Notes: generated by a model from the letters alone, not told the origin. A stretch of DNA of 59,498 nt from Hyphomicrobiaceae bacterium (GCA_016793065.1 JAEULV010000123.1:1-59498); one strand, 5' to 3'; shown: positions 8,907 to 17,776, counted from the stretch's first letter. Numbers and translations: made by a program.

Positions 8907-9737
8907 ATGAAAAGCCAAATCATCGACATTGGAAAGATCGATACCGCAGGTCGACTGCGCCCAATCAGCCGGCAATGGGCCGCGACGATGGCCGAGCAGA
9001 TCGAGGCAGGGGATCTGCTGCCACCGATCGACGTGGTCGAGCGCTCGGATGGATATCGCTTGATTGCCGGCGGGCACCGTGTCGAAGCGCACAAGATCGC
9101 CGGACGGGCGACCATTGCGGCATCGGTGTACGAGGCGTCCGAATTCGCCGACGAAGCAGCGATCCGGATGCGCGAAATCAAGGAAAACATGGTCCGCTTC
9201 GAGCTGACGGCCCTTGATCGCGCGGTGCATCTGGCGACGTGGAAGGAGATCCACGAGACGACTTTCGGCACCTTGAAGCGGGGGCGGCGGTCGAAAATCG
9301 ATCGCGAGAAACTACTGCAGGATTCTGCAGCCTTTTCCGCCAGCTTCTCGGCGGTCGCGGCGGATGCCTTGCGGATCTCCGAGCGGTCGATTTTCCAGGC
9401 GGTGCAAATCGCCTCCGGTATCGCGCCGGACGTTCGGGCGCGGATCAGCGAAGCGCCGATCGCGGACATTGCGTCGGAGCTGTTGCAGTTGGCGGTGCAG
9501 GATGACGCGCGCCAGCAGCAGATCGTGAACTTGCTGTTGTCGGAGCCGCCTGCCGCCGGGTCGGTCGCGGATGCGATCGCCGTCCTCGATCGGGTTCCGC
9601 CACCGCTGAAACTCGCGGGGTGGGAGAAGGTCTCAGACAGGTTCAGTCGCCTGACCGAACAGCAGCAGGACCGGTTTCTCGACGCCCATGCCGATGCGGT
9701 CGACCGCTGGCAAGCGAGCCGGATGGCGGCGAAATGA
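8907..9737 (+). CDS. ParB/Srx-like nuclease-domain protein
   Basis: 276 aa. The N-terminal 95 residues are a ParB-like domain with the hallmark RLIAGGHRVEAHKIAG and a following EIKENMVRFELTALDRA, which matches the ParB box II/linker region. The rest is helical. It sits directly upstream of the MuA operon, as ParB-like genes do in several alphaproteobacterial and B3-like transposable phages. There is no ParA partner in the window, so plasmid-type partition is unlikely. A DNA-binding, CTP-switch or regulatory role is possible. Its stop overlaps the next start (ATGA). Confidence 0.85.
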   Translation: MKSQIIDIGKIDTAGRLRPISRQWAATMAEQIEAGDLLPPIDVVERSDGYRLIAGGHRVEAHKIAGRATIAASVYEASEFADEAAIRMREIKENMVRFELTALDRAVHLATWKEIHETTFGTLKRGRRSKIDREKLLQDSAAFSASFSAVAADALRISERSIFQAVQIASGIAPDVRARISEAPIADIASELLQLAVQDDARQQQIVNLLLSEPPAAGSVADAIAVLDRVPPPLKLAGWEKVSDRFSRLTEQQQDRFLDAHADAVDRWQASRMAAK

Positions 9738-10183
9738 AGCGCGACAACTCCACCCTCGATCTCTTCCGCGAACAGGTGTCGCCGCCGGTGGTACCGCGCT
9801 TCGCCGAGGAAGATGTGCGGGCGTGGAGCCAAGCGCGACGGCTGTCGCGGGCGGTCGCCAAGACGATGGATGATGACGGGCGCAGCCGCGAGGTGCTTGC
9901 CGAGGTGCTGTCAGAGCACCTTGGCGAGCGGGTCAGCAAGGCGATGCTCGACGCTTATGCCAGCCAGGAAAAGGACCACGCGATCAGCGCTCGGCGACTG
10001 GCCGGACTGGTGGCGGTGACCGGGGATGCGCGTGCACTGAACGCGTTGTTGGCTGAGGTCGGACTGATCGTCGTCGAGGCGAAGTACGAGGCCCTGCTGC
10101 GGCGGGAAAAGGCGCGCGAACTGCGCGAGCGGGCGGAGCGGGAAGAGGCCGCGGCCGATGCCGAGTGGAGGGCAAAGCGGTGA
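9734..10183 (+). CDS. early phage protein of unknown function
   Basis: 149 aa, mostly helical and charged, ending in a long Arg/Glu/Ala coiled-coil-like tail (residues about 115-149). Its middle (SEHLGERVSKAMLDAYAS, ISARRLAGLVAVTGD) resembles a winged or HTH-type fold of small early proteins that precede MuA in Mu-like phages. ATG 9734 overlaps the preceding stop. An upstream in-frame ATG at 9620 lies inside the ParB-like gene and was not used. The stop overlaps the MuA GTG start. The name is unassigned. Confidence 0.8.
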   Translation: MKRDNSTLDLFREQVSPPVVPRFAEEDVRAWSQARRLSRAVAKTMDDDGRSREVLAEVLSEHLGERVSKAMLDAYASQEKDHAISARRLAGLVAVTGDARALNALLAEVGLIVVEAKYEALLRREKARELRERAEREEAAADAEWRAKR

Positions 10184-12354
10184 AAGAGTGGCTGACAGCC
10201 CGAGAGATCGCCGAGGAGCGGTTGACGGAACTCCCCGCGAACGCAACGGCGATGATCCGCTTCGCCGCCCGTGCGGGCTGGGACGATTGTCTGTCGCTCA
10301 GCCGTCCGCGCAAGGGGCGTGGCGGTGGTCTTGAATACCACATCTCGCTGCTGCCGCCGCTGGCGCGGCTGGAATATGAGCGCCGGCACCGCAAGATCGA
10401 GGCCGTCGCCGTTCCCGCCCGGCCGCAGATGCAGCTCGGCACCGATCTGAGCGAGCGTGCCGCCCGCGAGCGCGACGCGCGCCTGGCGGTGGTCACGGCC
10501 TATGACGCCTTCCGGCGCGGGCAGCGACTGGGCGAGGCGTCATGCGTCCAGATCTTCGTCGACCGCTACAACATGGGCACGCATCCGGTTGAAAACTGGA
10601 TCAAGGACCTCATCCCGCGCCTGTCCAAGCGGTCGCTGGCCAGATGGAAGGCAGCAACCGAGATCGGACGGGCCGACCGCCTGGCGGTGGACCGATCGGC
10701 GGCGCGCAAGGGCAAGGGCGTCATCGAAACCGCCAATGGCGGCGCGGTGCGTACGTTCATTCTCGCCCTGGTGGCGCACCAGCCGCTTCTGAGCGCCGCG
10801 CAAGTGCGGACGCTCTGCCGATCGGAATTCGGGGACACGCTCAGCAAGGCGGACGGCACGAACATCGACATGCCGCCGCTGCGGACATTCCAGCAGGCTT
10901 TGCAGCAGCTCAAAGCCACCGAAAAGGTGGCGTTGACGAAGCTCTCAGACCCCGACCGATACCGCTCGACCATGGCGCCGGCCGGCGTGGGGACCTATCG
11001 CTGGATCAGTACTCCCAACGCCTTGTGGATGATCGACGCCAGCCCCGTCGACGCCCTGTGCACGGACGGGCGACATCATGTCTATGCCTGCATCGATATC
11101 GCGACCCGTCGCACCATCCTCTACATCAGCCAGACGCCGCGCGCCGAGGCCGTCGGCTTGTTGCTGCGCCGAGCGATCCTCGGCTGGGGCGTGCCGGACA
11201 AGATCAAGACCGACAATGGCAGCGATTTCGTCGCGCGGTCGACGGCGCGTCTCATGGCGTCGCTTGGGATCGAGGCGGAGAAATCCGACGCCTACAGCCC
11301 GCAACAAAAGGGCCATGTCGAGCGCGTCATCAAGACATTCCAGCACGATTTCGCGGCATTGCTGCCGGGGTTCGTCGGACATTCGGTGGCAGACCGCAAG
11401 CGGATCGAGGATCGCAAGGGCTTTGCCGCGCGCCTGGGACAGGACACGGCCGATGCCTTCGGCGTATCGCTGACCGGCGCCAAGCTGCAGGACCTGGCTG
11501 ACCGCTGGGCACGAGACGTCTACGAGCAGCGCGAGCACAGCGCGCTGAAGGGCCTTTCGCCGGCGCTGGCGGCGGCGCAATCAACCAGCGCGATCCGGAC
11601 CGTCGATGAACGAGCGCTTGACATCCTGCTGATGCCGGTTCCGGGCTCGGACGGCATCCGGACCGTGACCAAGTTCGGCATTCGCGTCGATCATCACCAC
11701 TATGTGATTCATGAGGCGGATGTCGGCCAGCGGGTGCTGGTGCGGATGGACCCGGCGGATTGCGGCCGCGTGATCGCCTTCGATGCCGAGACGGGCACCT
11801 ATGTCGGCGAGGGCATCTGCCCGGAACTGCGCGGCATCGACGCCGCCACGGTGCTGAAGGCCAAGCGCGAAATCACGGCCGAGCGCATCGCCGATGCGAC
11901 CGCCGATGCCCGCCGCGCGATCAAGGACCTCACCAAGGGACCGGCGCTGATCGAGCGCGTGCTGGCTGTCGCCGCCCGCGACGTGCCGAATGTCGTGGCG
12001 TTGCCGAAGCGGACGGAGCGCCACAGCACGCCCGCGCTGGAGGCGGCTGCCGCGGGCGCCCATCGCCGACAGCCGGACGTGAAGCCTCTGACCGCCCGCG
12101 CGGCCGAACTGCATGCCGAGCTGGCCTCCGCCCAACCCGTGGTGATGGGGCATCGCGACAAGGTTCGACCGCTCAGGACGCAGGAAACCCGCCAACAACG
12201 TTTCCGCCGGGCGCTGGAGCTGCAGGCGCGGCACGAGGCCGGAGGCGAGCTCGCCACGGAAGAGGCGTTCTGGCTCGGCGGGTACGTCGCCGGATCGGAA
12301 TACCGCGCCATGCGCGCTGTTTACGAGGATGGAGGCGAACAGATCTTGGGTTGA
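10180..12354 (+). CDS. Mu-type DDE transposase (MuA)
   Basis: 724 aa. The N-terminal Mu HTH domain (KEWLTAREIAEERL... to about residue 70) is followed by further DNA-binding helices. The RNase-H-fold catalytic core has Asp286 (MIDASP), Asp345 (KTDNGSDF) and Glu381 (GHVERVIKTF); the 35-residue D-E spacing is typical. A Mu-transposase beta-barrel and a helical C-terminal tail follow, the latter expected to contact MuB. GTG 10180 is preferred over ATG 10165 because GGAGG at 10166-10170 is correctly spaced for it and it overlaps the upstream stop. Confidence 0.96.
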   Translation: MKEWLTAREIAEERLTELPANATAMIRFAARAGWDDCLSLSRPRKGRGGGLEYHISLLPPLARLEYERRHRKIEAVAVPARPQMQLGTDLSERAARERDARLAVVTAYDAFRRGQRLGEASCVQIFVDRYNMGTHPVENWIKDLIPRLSKRSLARWKAATEIGRADRLAVDRSAARKGKGVIETANGGAVRTFILALVAHQPLLSAAQVRTLCRSEFGDTLSKADGTNIDMPPLRTFQQALQQLKATEKVALTKLSDPDRYRSTMAPAGVGTYRWISTPNALWMIDASPVDALCTDGRHHVYACIDIATRRTILYISQTPRAEAVGLLLRRAILGWGVPDKIKTDNGSDFVARSTARLMASLGIEAEKSDAYSPQQKGHVERVIKTFQHDFAALLPGFVGHSVADRKRIEDRKGFAARLGQDTADAFGVSLTGAKLQDLADRWARDVYEQREHSALKGLSPALAAAQSTSAIRTVDERALDILLMPVPGSDGIRTVTKFGIRVDHHHYVIHEADVGQRVLVRMDPADCGRVIAFDAETGTYVGEGICPELRGIDAATVLKAKREITAERIADATADARRAIKDLTKGPALIERVLAVAARDVPNVVALPKRTERHSTPALEAAAAGAHRRQPDVKPLTARAAELHAELASAQPVVMGHRDKVRPLRTQETRQQRFRRALELQARHEAGGELATEEAFWLGGYVAGSEYRAMRAVYEDGGEQILG

Positions 12355-12375
12355 GTGCGTGCGTTCAAAAGAAAA

Positions 12376-12395
12376 CGCCCCGGTGAGACGGGGCG
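12376..12395 (-). terminator. hairpin between MuA and MuB genes, terminator-like on the minus strand
   Basis: CGCCCCG / CGGGGCG 7-bp stem with a 6-nt loop, preceded on the plus strand by AAAA. Read from the minus strand, this is a stem followed by a T run. On the plus strand it has no U tail, so it should not block MuB expression. It could stop antisense transcription. Confidence 0.6.
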
Positions 12396-12427
12396 CCGAG
12401 TGCAAATCAAATCATCAGGAAACGAAG

Positions 12428-13162
12428 ATGTCAGACGCACATCCGAAAATCAAGGGCACGGTCGCGATGCTCAAGAATGTCGCGGCCTGCATGGCCACGA
12501 TGGAACGGCTGCGGGATCGCGGCGGCGGACGGCCCGGACTGGGGGTCTTCTACGGGCATTCCGGGTACGGCAAGACCTATGCGGCGATCTACGTCCAGAA
12601 CAAGACCAACGCGGCGCGGGTCGAGGTGGGAGACAGCTGGACGCGCAAGGTGTTCCTCGAGAAGCTCTGCCTTGAGCTCGGCGTCGAGCCGAAGGGCACG
12701 ATCGCGGCCCTGGTGGACCGCGCCGTCGAGACGCTGCTGGATGATGACCGCCCGCTGATCATCGACGAGGCCGACAAGCTCGTCGACAAGGGCATGATCG
12801 AACTGGTGCGCCAGCTGCAAGAGGAAAGCGGCGCGCCGATCCTGCTGCTGGGCGAGGAGAAGCTGCCGTCCAAGCTCGAAAAGGTTGAGCGGGTGCATAA
12901 CCGCGTGCTCGTGTGGGAGCCGGCACAGCCCTGTGACCTTGCCGATGCGCGCTCGCTCGCTCGGCTCGTTAGCCCGATCGAGATCAGCGACGAATTGCTC
13001 GATCGGGTGCGGGCGGCATCATCAGGCCGCGCCCGGCGCATCGTCGTCAATCTCGATTTGTTGACCGAACATGCCCGCAACAACGGCCTCAAGGCGCTCT
13101 CCGGCGACGATTTTCATGGCGATTTCTACACCGGGGCCGCGCCCCGGCCGAGGGGGGCGTGA
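12428..13162 (+). CDS. MuB-type AAA+ ATPase, target-DNA activator
   Basis: 244 aa. Walker A GHSGYGKT is at about residues 47-54 and Walker B PLIIDEADKLV at about 112-122. Its size and order after MuA fit MuB, which binds target DNA as ATP filaments, directs MuA to it and gives target immunity. It lacks the longer N-terminal HTH region of Mu B and resembles the shorter ATPases of B3/D3112-like phages. ATG 12428 was chosen; the longer frame from 12329 runs back into MuA without a ribosome site. Confidence 0.93.
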   Translation: MSDAHPKIKGTVAMLKNVAACMATMERLRDRGGGRPGLGVFYGHSGYGKTYAAIYVQNKTNAARVEVGDSWTRKVFLEKLCLELGVEPKGTIAALVDRAVETLLDDDRPLIIDEADKLVDKGMIELVRQLQEESGAPILLLGEEKLPSKLEKVERVHNRVLVWEPAQPCDLADARSLARLVSPIEISDELLDRVRAASSGRARRIVVNLDLLTEHARNNGLKALSGDDFHGDFYTGAAPRPRGA

Positions 13163-13770
13163 TGGCCGCCATCCTGAACCTCAAGCTAGAAGGCAAGCCG
13201 GTGCTGCGCGGACAGGAGCACTGCTGGTCCATCATCCGCGACATGACGGCGACCGATCGCGATCGGCTCATCCTCGCGGCTGATGTCCATGGGTACACCA
13301 ATGGCACCGACCTCTCCACGGTCAGCGGATTCCTGCGAAAACTGGCGGCGGCCGGATACCTGGCCGAGGTAGCCGACGGTGACCGGACGGGCTATCGCGT
13401 CCTACGGCGGGCGACACGCCCGCCGCAGCTCTCGGCGGACGGCGAGGTGGTGCCGAGCGGTCAACAGCAGATGTGGGTGGCGATGCGCTCGCTCTCGACG
13501 TTCTCGGCCCATGAGCTGGCCGTTGTCGCGTCGACCGAGGAGCGCCCTGTGACGCTCCAGACAGCGAAGAGCTACGTCAAGCACCTGAACGCGGCCGGTT
13601 ATCTCAAGATCGAGACGCCAGCGGCCCCGCCGCATCGCGGGGCGCAGTACCGGTTGATCCCGCGCCAGGACAGCGGGCCGCTAGCGCCCCGGATCCTGCG
13701 GGCCAAGATCGTCTACGACCCCAACAGAAACAAGATCATGGGGCCGGTGACGGCCGAGGAGGTCGCATGA
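13162..13770 (+). CDS. conserved Mu-like early protein, probable winged-helix
   Basis: 202 aa, starting on the MuB stop codon. It shows two similar units, each with a helix-turn-helix-like pattern ending in an aromatic-rich strand (TVSGFLRKLAAAGYLAEV near residue 60; TAKSYVKHLNAAGYLKIE near 145). This suggests a tandem winged-helix DNA-binding protein. Proteins of this type follow MuB in B3-like phages. Exact function is unknown. The C-terminal PNRNKIMGPV precedes a stop that overlaps the next start. Confidence 0.78.
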   Translation: MAAILNLKLEGKPVLRGQEHCWSIIRDMTATDRDRLILAADVHGYTNGTDLSTVSGFLRKLAAAGYLAEVADGDRTGYRVLRRATRPPQLSADGEVVPSGQQQMWVAMRSLSTFSAHELAVVASTEERPVTLQTAKSYVKHLNAAGYLKIETPAAPPHRGAQYRLIPRQDSGPLAPRILRAKIVYDPNRNKIMGPVTAEEVA

Positions 13771-14165
13771 ACCGGGGACCGCAGGGGGGATCGACATCGG
13801 TCGATCACGAGGCAAAGGCCCGGGCTGCATGGGGCCCGACGATGCCCGAATGGGTCGCGACGCTGGCGGAGGAGGCCAATCGCTCCAGCCAGACCGAAGT
13901 CGCGAAGCGTCTCGGCTATTCGCCGACGGTGATCAGCCAGGTGCTCGGGGCCAAGTATCCGGGCGATCTGCGGCGCGTCGAGGATGTGGTGCGCGGCGCC
14001 TTGCTCGCCGCAGTCGTCGAATGCCCGGTCCTGGGCGAGATCGGCCGCGACCGCTGCCGACAGGAGCAATCCTCGCCCTTCCGGGCGACGAACTCAACTC
14101 GATCGCTGCTGCGCCGCGCCTGCAAGAGCTGCGAGCACAAGGCCGTGAAGGAGCCCCTCACATGA
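13767..14165 (+). CDS. HTH transcriptional regulator-like early protein
   Basis: 132 aa. A helix-turn-helix is clear at residues 40-65 (SQTEVAKRLGYSPTVISQVL). The C-terminus contains CPVLGEIGRDRC and CKSCEHK, four cysteines that could form a small zinc site. It overlaps its neighbours by 4 bp on both sides. It is probably a DNA-binding regulator of the early operon; the target is unknown. Confidence 0.75.
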   Translation: MNRGPQGGSTSVDHEAKARAAWGPTMPEWVATLAEEANRSSQTEVAKRLGYSPTVISQVLGAKYPGDLRRVEDVVRGALLAAVVECPVLGEIGRDRCRQEQSSPFRATNSTRSLLRRACKSCEHKAVKEPLT

Positions 14166-14356
14166 CCCATCCAGTCACGGCGGCCGATGTCGGCCTGCAT
14201 GTCTACATGGACGTCACGACGCTCGCGAGCGGCATCTACATGCGGCTGTCGCCGCAGATGTCGTTCGACGACGTCGCCCGCGAGTACCGCGCCCTGGCGG
14301 CGCGGCTGGAAGGCCACATCGCGACACTCGAACGCGGACTGCGGAGGCCATCATGA
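14162..14356 (+). CDS. small early phage protein
   Basis: 64 aa starting MTHPVTAADVG, with 4-bp overlaps to both neighbours. No recognised domain; the C-terminal half is a predicted helix (YRALAARLEGHIATLERGL). It is kept as real because of its tight packing and the alpha-typical codon use. Confidence 0.65.
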   Translation: MTHPVTAADVGLHVYMDVTTLASGIYMRLSPQMSFDDVAREYRALAARLEGHIATLERGLRRPS

Positions 14357-14814
14357 AGACGGACAGCTATCGGCTCCGCCAGCTGCTGGTGATCTTCGAC
14401 ATCTGCACGATTGGCGGCGAATTCGGGTTTGAGCCGCGCGGCATCGCGGCGTTCCGTCATGAACTGGAGGAGCTCGCCACCCGTGCCGAGGCGCGGGAGC
14501 AGCGGGAGGTCGCCACCGATCTGGTGGCGTTCGCCCGCGATGGCGGCCCCCGGCCGGGGTTGGGGCTCGACGTCGTCGACCTCATCGACATGGTGCGGTC
14601 GATCCCGCGCACCGGCAGCGGGGCCGATGCCTATATCGACCGCTGCCGGGCGATGGCGGCGTTCTGCGCCGGCGAGGGCGCCGACCCGCGCCGCGTGCCG
14701 CCGACGCGGCCTTGCGGCCGGGGCGCCATCGCGCGGCCGGACATGGGGCCGAACGTGGTGACGCTGCCGGTCATCGCCCGGCCGGTACCGGCGACGACGG
14801 GAGGCGCATCATGA
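14353..14814 (+). CDS. early phage protein of unknown function
   Basis: 153 aa. A mostly helical N-terminal 115 residues is followed by a Pro/Arg-rich, probably disordered tail. No recognised motif. Four-base overlaps on both sides place it in the same early transcription unit. Confidence 0.7.
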   Translation: MKTDSYRLRQLLVIFDICTIGGEFGFEPRGIAAFRHELEELATRAEAREQREVATDLVAFARDGGPRPGLGLDVVDLIDMVRSIPRTGSGADAYIDRCRAMAAFCAGEGADPRRVPPTRPCGRGAIARPDMGPNVVTLPVIARPVPATTGGAS

Positions 14815-15503
14815 GCAGCCCCCTGACGATCCGGGCGCTCGGCGACGTCGTCTGCGGCTATTACGACGTCCGCTGGATCGATGTCGTGTCCGCGCGCCGC
14901 ACCGCCAACGTCACCCACGCGCGGCAGATGCTCTACTGGCTCGCCCGCCGGCAGACGACGCATGGCTATCCGGCGATCGGCGCCGTCCTGGGCGGGCGGG
15001 ACCACACCACCATCCTGCACGGCGACCGCCGCATCGAGCAGCTGGCGGCGATCGATCCGGCGATCGCCGCCGAATGCGCCGATCTGGAGGCGCTGACGGC
15101 GGCCTGCGCCCGCGTGCTGACGCGGCGGGCGGCGGATGTCGACGCCGAGACGGTGGCACAGCGGCTGGTGCTGGCGGCGTCCGGCACCGATCTGGAGCGG
15201 CGGCGAGCGGCGGCGACATCGACCGAGGACCTGGTGCTGCTGGCCTCGGCCTACCTCAACCGGCTGGAGGCCGAGCGGCAGGGGCTGATCGCCTCGCCGC
15301 TGATGGCGGTGATCGACGCCGCCCGCGCCCACATCGCCGCCGGCATGGCGGCGAGCCTGGCGGCGCCGGGCAGCGCCGCCGAGGCCAGGGCCCGGCAAGA
15401 GACCGCGACGACGCGGGCCGAGCTGTCGGCGGCGCTGTCGATCGCCGCCCATCATTATCGAGTCACCAAGACTACAGGGGAGGCCGCACAAGCGGCGGAA
15501 TGA
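14811..15503 (+). CDS. DnaA domain IV-like DNA-binding protein
   Basis: 230 aa. Residues about 10-80 match the C-terminal DNA-binding domain of DnaA: VVSARRTANVTHARQMLYWL, then the signature GGRDHTTILHGDRRIEQL that in DnaA contacts the DnaA box. There is no AAA+ domain. The remaining 150 residues are Ala-rich helix. It may bind DnaA boxes to compete with or recruit host initiation, or act as a phage regulator. That is inference; the domain match is strong. Confidence 0.85.
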   Translation: MSSPLTIRALGDVVCGYYDVRWIDVVSARRTANVTHARQMLYWLARRQTTHGYPAIGAVLGGRDHTTILHGDRRIEQLAAIDPAIAAECADLEALTAACARVLTRRAADVDAETVAQRLVLAASGTDLERRRAAATSTEDLVLLASAYLNRLEAERQGLIASPLMAVIDAARAHIAAGMAASLAAPGSAAEARARQETATTRAELSAALSIAAHHYRVTKTTGEAAQAAE

Positions 15504-15504
15504 T

Positions 15505-16050
15505 ATGGCGAAGACGAAGACGAAGACGAAGACCATGGCGTCGGCGGTGCCGGTGCCGCAGTCGCGCGAAGCGGCAGCCGAAGCGATCCGCAGGATCGGG
15601 GATCTGGCCCGCCAGAAACTGCGGATCGAAGCCGACATGAACGACCTGATCGCTCGGGCGAAGCAGGACGGCGAGGCGCAGGCCGCGCCGCTGTCCGCCG
15701 AGATTGAGGCCTTGCAGACGGGTGTTCAGACCTGGTGCGAGGCGAACCGCACCGCGCTCACTGGCGGCGACAAGACCAAGACCGTCGACCTTGGAACCGG
15801 GGTCGTCAAGTGGCGGCAGCTGCCGCCGAAAGTGACCCTGTTCAAGATCGAGGACATCGTCGCCGCCCTCAAGAAGGCCGGGCTCAAGCGGTTCTTGCGG
15901 ATCAAGGTGGAGGTCGACCGCGAGGCGATGCTCAAGGAGCCGACGGTCGCGACCCAGGTCGCGGGGGTGACGATCGGATCGGCGGGGGAGGAATTCCTGA
16001 TCGAGCCGCACGAAGCCGAACTCACCGGTCAGCCGGAGGTGACGCGATGA
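15505..16050 (+). CDS. gam: Gam-like host-nuclease inhibitor / DNA-end protection protein
   Basis: 181 aa. A low-complexity KTKTKTK start is followed by the Mu Gam pattern: helical AAEAIRRIGDLARQKLRIEADMNDLI, then TVDLGTGVVKWRQLPPKVTL and the LKKAGLKRFLRIKVEVDREAML region. Mu Gam is a Ku-like dimer that binds double-strand ends and blocks exonucleases. Size fits (Mu Gam is about 174 aa). It lies in the early operon, as in Mu. Confidence 0.93.
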   Translation: MAKTKTKTKTMASAVPVPQSREAAAEAIRRIGDLARQKLRIEADMNDLIARAKQDGEAQAAPLSAEIEALQTGVQTWCEANRTALTGGDKTKTVDLGTGVVKWRQLPPKVTLFKIEDIVAALKKAGLKRFLRIKVEVDREAMLKEPTVATQVAGVTIGSAGEEFLIEPHEAELTGQPEVTR

Positions 16051-16286
16051 CCCCGCCCGAGACCCTCGCGGGGCCGGAAATCCGGCTGCTGCCGTCGGCT
16101 GACGTCACCGACATCCTGGGCGTGCCGACGCGCGCCTGGGTGGGCACGACGCCCAAGGGCGGCACCGTCGTGCTGCTGGTCGCCTGCGTCGCCTGCGGCG
16201 ACGACGACGCCGCCGCGCTGGCCGATCTGGCGCCGATCATGGCCGACCGCGTCGCGGCGGTCGATCTCAGCCGCGCGCTGAACTGA
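16047..16286 (+). CDS. small early phage protein
   Basis: 79 aa, starting on the Gam stop (ATGA overlap). The sequence includes a short hydrophobic strand and CVACGDDD; no family recognised. Confidence 0.65.
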   Translation: MTPPETLAGPEIRLLPSADVTDILGVPTRAWVGTTPKGGTVVLLVACVACGDDDAAALADLAPIMADRVAAVDLSRALN

Positions 16287-16296
16287 GGAGGAGACA

Positions 16297-16506
16297 ATGG
16301 AGACCCATGACTACCGACCCGGCGACCAGGTGTCGCTGATCGACCATGACTGGCTCGCCGGCGAGGTGCGTCTTGCCGCCACCGTCATCGCCATCGAGGC
16401 GAGCGGACGGGTGCGGGTGCGGGTGGAAGCCGGGATGGAGCGGCGGGATTTCCTCGCCGATCCGTCGGCGCTGGAGCCGGCCACCGGCCACGGGAGGGCG
16501 GCATGA
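16297..16506 (+). CDS. small early phage protein, KOW/SH3-like strand pattern
   Basis: 69 aa, with a GAGGAGG ribosome site before ATG 16297. The pattern YRPGDQVSLIDHDWLAGEV followed by two short strands suggests a small beta-barrel, but no family can be named. It overlaps the next start by 4 bp. Confidence 0.65.
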   Translation: METHDYRPGDQVSLIDHDWLAGEVRLAATVIAIEASGRVRVRVEAGMERRDFLADPSALEPATGHGRAA

Positions 16507-16844
16507 TCGGCGCCCGCGTGATCCAGCCGCCCGTCACCGTGACGGTGACGGTGCCGGCCGTCGTGCACGAGGCGCTGGCCGACCGCGCCCGGGCGCTGGG
16601 CGTGCCGCCCGAGGCTTATGTGCAGCGCATCCTCGACGCGGCGTTCGCCATGGTCCGCGCCATCGGCGTGCGCAATCCGGTGGTGCTGCCGATCGAGGCG
16701 GAGGCCGCGCCGGCGCCGTCGCTGCGGCTGCAGCGGATGGCGCGGTCGCTCCACGCCGCCGGCAACACCGCCGCCGAAATCTGCCACGCCACCGGCCTCG
16801 GCATCGATCAGGTGCGGGAAATTCTGGGCGAGGTGGCGACATGA
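16503..16844 (+). CDS. small early phage protein, putative HTH
   Basis: 113 aa. The N-terminal stretch VTVTVTVPAVVHEALADRARALGVPPEAYVQ resembles a ribbon-helix-helix strand plus helices. The C-terminus (AAEICHATGLGIDQVREIL) reads as a helix-turn-helix. It is probably a DNA-binding regulator; family unassigned. Confidence 0.68.
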   Translation: MIGARVIQPPVTVTVTVPAVVHEALADRARALGVPPEAYVQRILDAAFAMVRAIGVRNPVVLPIEAEAAPAPSLRLQRMARSLHAAGNTAAEICHATGLGIDQVREILGEVAT

Positions 16845-17161
16845 CCACCACCGCCCGCGAGGACTCCGCCCGCATGGCCCCCGCCTGCATGGTGATCGGC
16901 GCCGGCAGCCATGGCGACGCCTGCCACTTTGCCCGGTCGCGCGGCCCCCATCACAATCTCGCCGAGGCGGTGTGCACGCACCCGGCGATGGCGACCCACC
17001 CCTTTCGCGCCAGCCCGGTTTTCGGCGGCGCCTACGATCCGCCGGTGGCGCCGACGCTGCTGGCGGCGCGCAGCGCCGGCAGCGCCTGCGGCCCTTCAGG
17101 GGCGCTCTATGAGCCGGAATGGCCGCAACGCGAGGCCGGATGGGAGGGCGACTATGTCTAG
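16841..17161 (+). CDS. early phage protein of unknown function
   Basis: 106 aa with several Cys and His residues (CMVIGAGSHGDACHF, HHNLAEAVCTH) that could bind metal. No family recognised. It overlaps the preceding gene by 4 bp and the next by 8 bp. Confidence 0.55.
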   Translation: MTTTAREDSARMAPACMVIGAGSHGDACHFARSRGPHHNLAEAVCTHPAMATHPFRASPVFGGAYDPPVAPTLLAARSAGSACGPSGALYEPEWPQREAGWEGDYV

Positions 17162-17396
17162 GCAGATCAGCCTACAGGGACAGATTGATGAGGTGGCGGG
17201 CGAGCTGACCCGCCGCGCCGACCAATACCCGCGCGCGGTGCGCGCGGGGCGGATGAAGCAGGCCGAGGCCGACTATCGCACCGAGCGGATGCGGGCGGTG
17301 GCGCGCACCCTGGACTGGATCCAGCGCCACCAGGCGACGATCACCGCCGCCGTGGCGGCGGTGGCGACCGCCGAGGCGGCAAAGGAGTCGGCGTGA
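17154..17396 (+). CDS. small early phage protein
   Basis: 80 aa starting MSRQISLQGQIDEVAGEL, highly charged and helical in the first 60 residues and Ala-rich at the end. The motif MKQAEADYRTERMRAVARTLDWI resembles small phage proteins of unknown function found near MT-A70 genes. It starts inside the preceding gene. Confidence 0.7.
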   Translation: MSRQISLQGQIDEVAGELTRRADQYPRAVRAGRMKQAEADYRTERMRAVARTLDWIQRHQATITAAVAAVATAEAAKESA

Positions 17397-17776
17397 TGGT
17401 GGCCTATAGCTTCACGTCCCGGTTTGTGCCCGCCATCGCGGCCGGCACGAAGACCCGGACCATCCGGGCTTACGGCAAACGCCGCCACGCCCGCTCCGGC
17501 GAGGCGCTGCAGCTCTATACCGGCCTGCGCACTCGGCAGGCGAAGCTGATCCGCGTCGCGACCTGCATCCGCGCCGTGCCCGTCCGGCTGGCATTCGAGG
17601 CGCGGGTGCTGGTCGGTGCCCGAATCTGGGGCGAGCCGGTCGCGGCCGACGAGCTTGACGACTTCGCCCGGGCGGACGGCTTCGCCGGCGCGGCCGACAT
17701 GGGCGCGTGGTGGTGCCGGAACCGATCGGCCGGCAGCCTGGAGTTCGACGGGCTGCTGATCGAGTGGGCGCCATGA
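17396..17776 (+). CDS. ASCH-domain-like protein
   Basis: 126 aa. The start VAYSFTSRFVPAIAAGTKTRTIR, a following RSGEALQLYTG, and a late FARADGFAGAADMGAWW match the ASCH/PUA-like fold, which binds RNA or modified nucleotides. Phage ASCH proteins are often in early operons. ATG 17396 is used; an in-frame GTG at 17393 also exists. Function here is unproven. Confidence 0.72.
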   Translation: MVAYSFTSRFVPAIAAGTKTRTIRAYGKRRHARSGEALQLYTGLRTRQAKLIRVATCIRAVPVRLAFEARVLVGARIWGEPVAADELDDFARADGFAGAADMGAWWCRNRSAGSLEFDGLLIEWAP

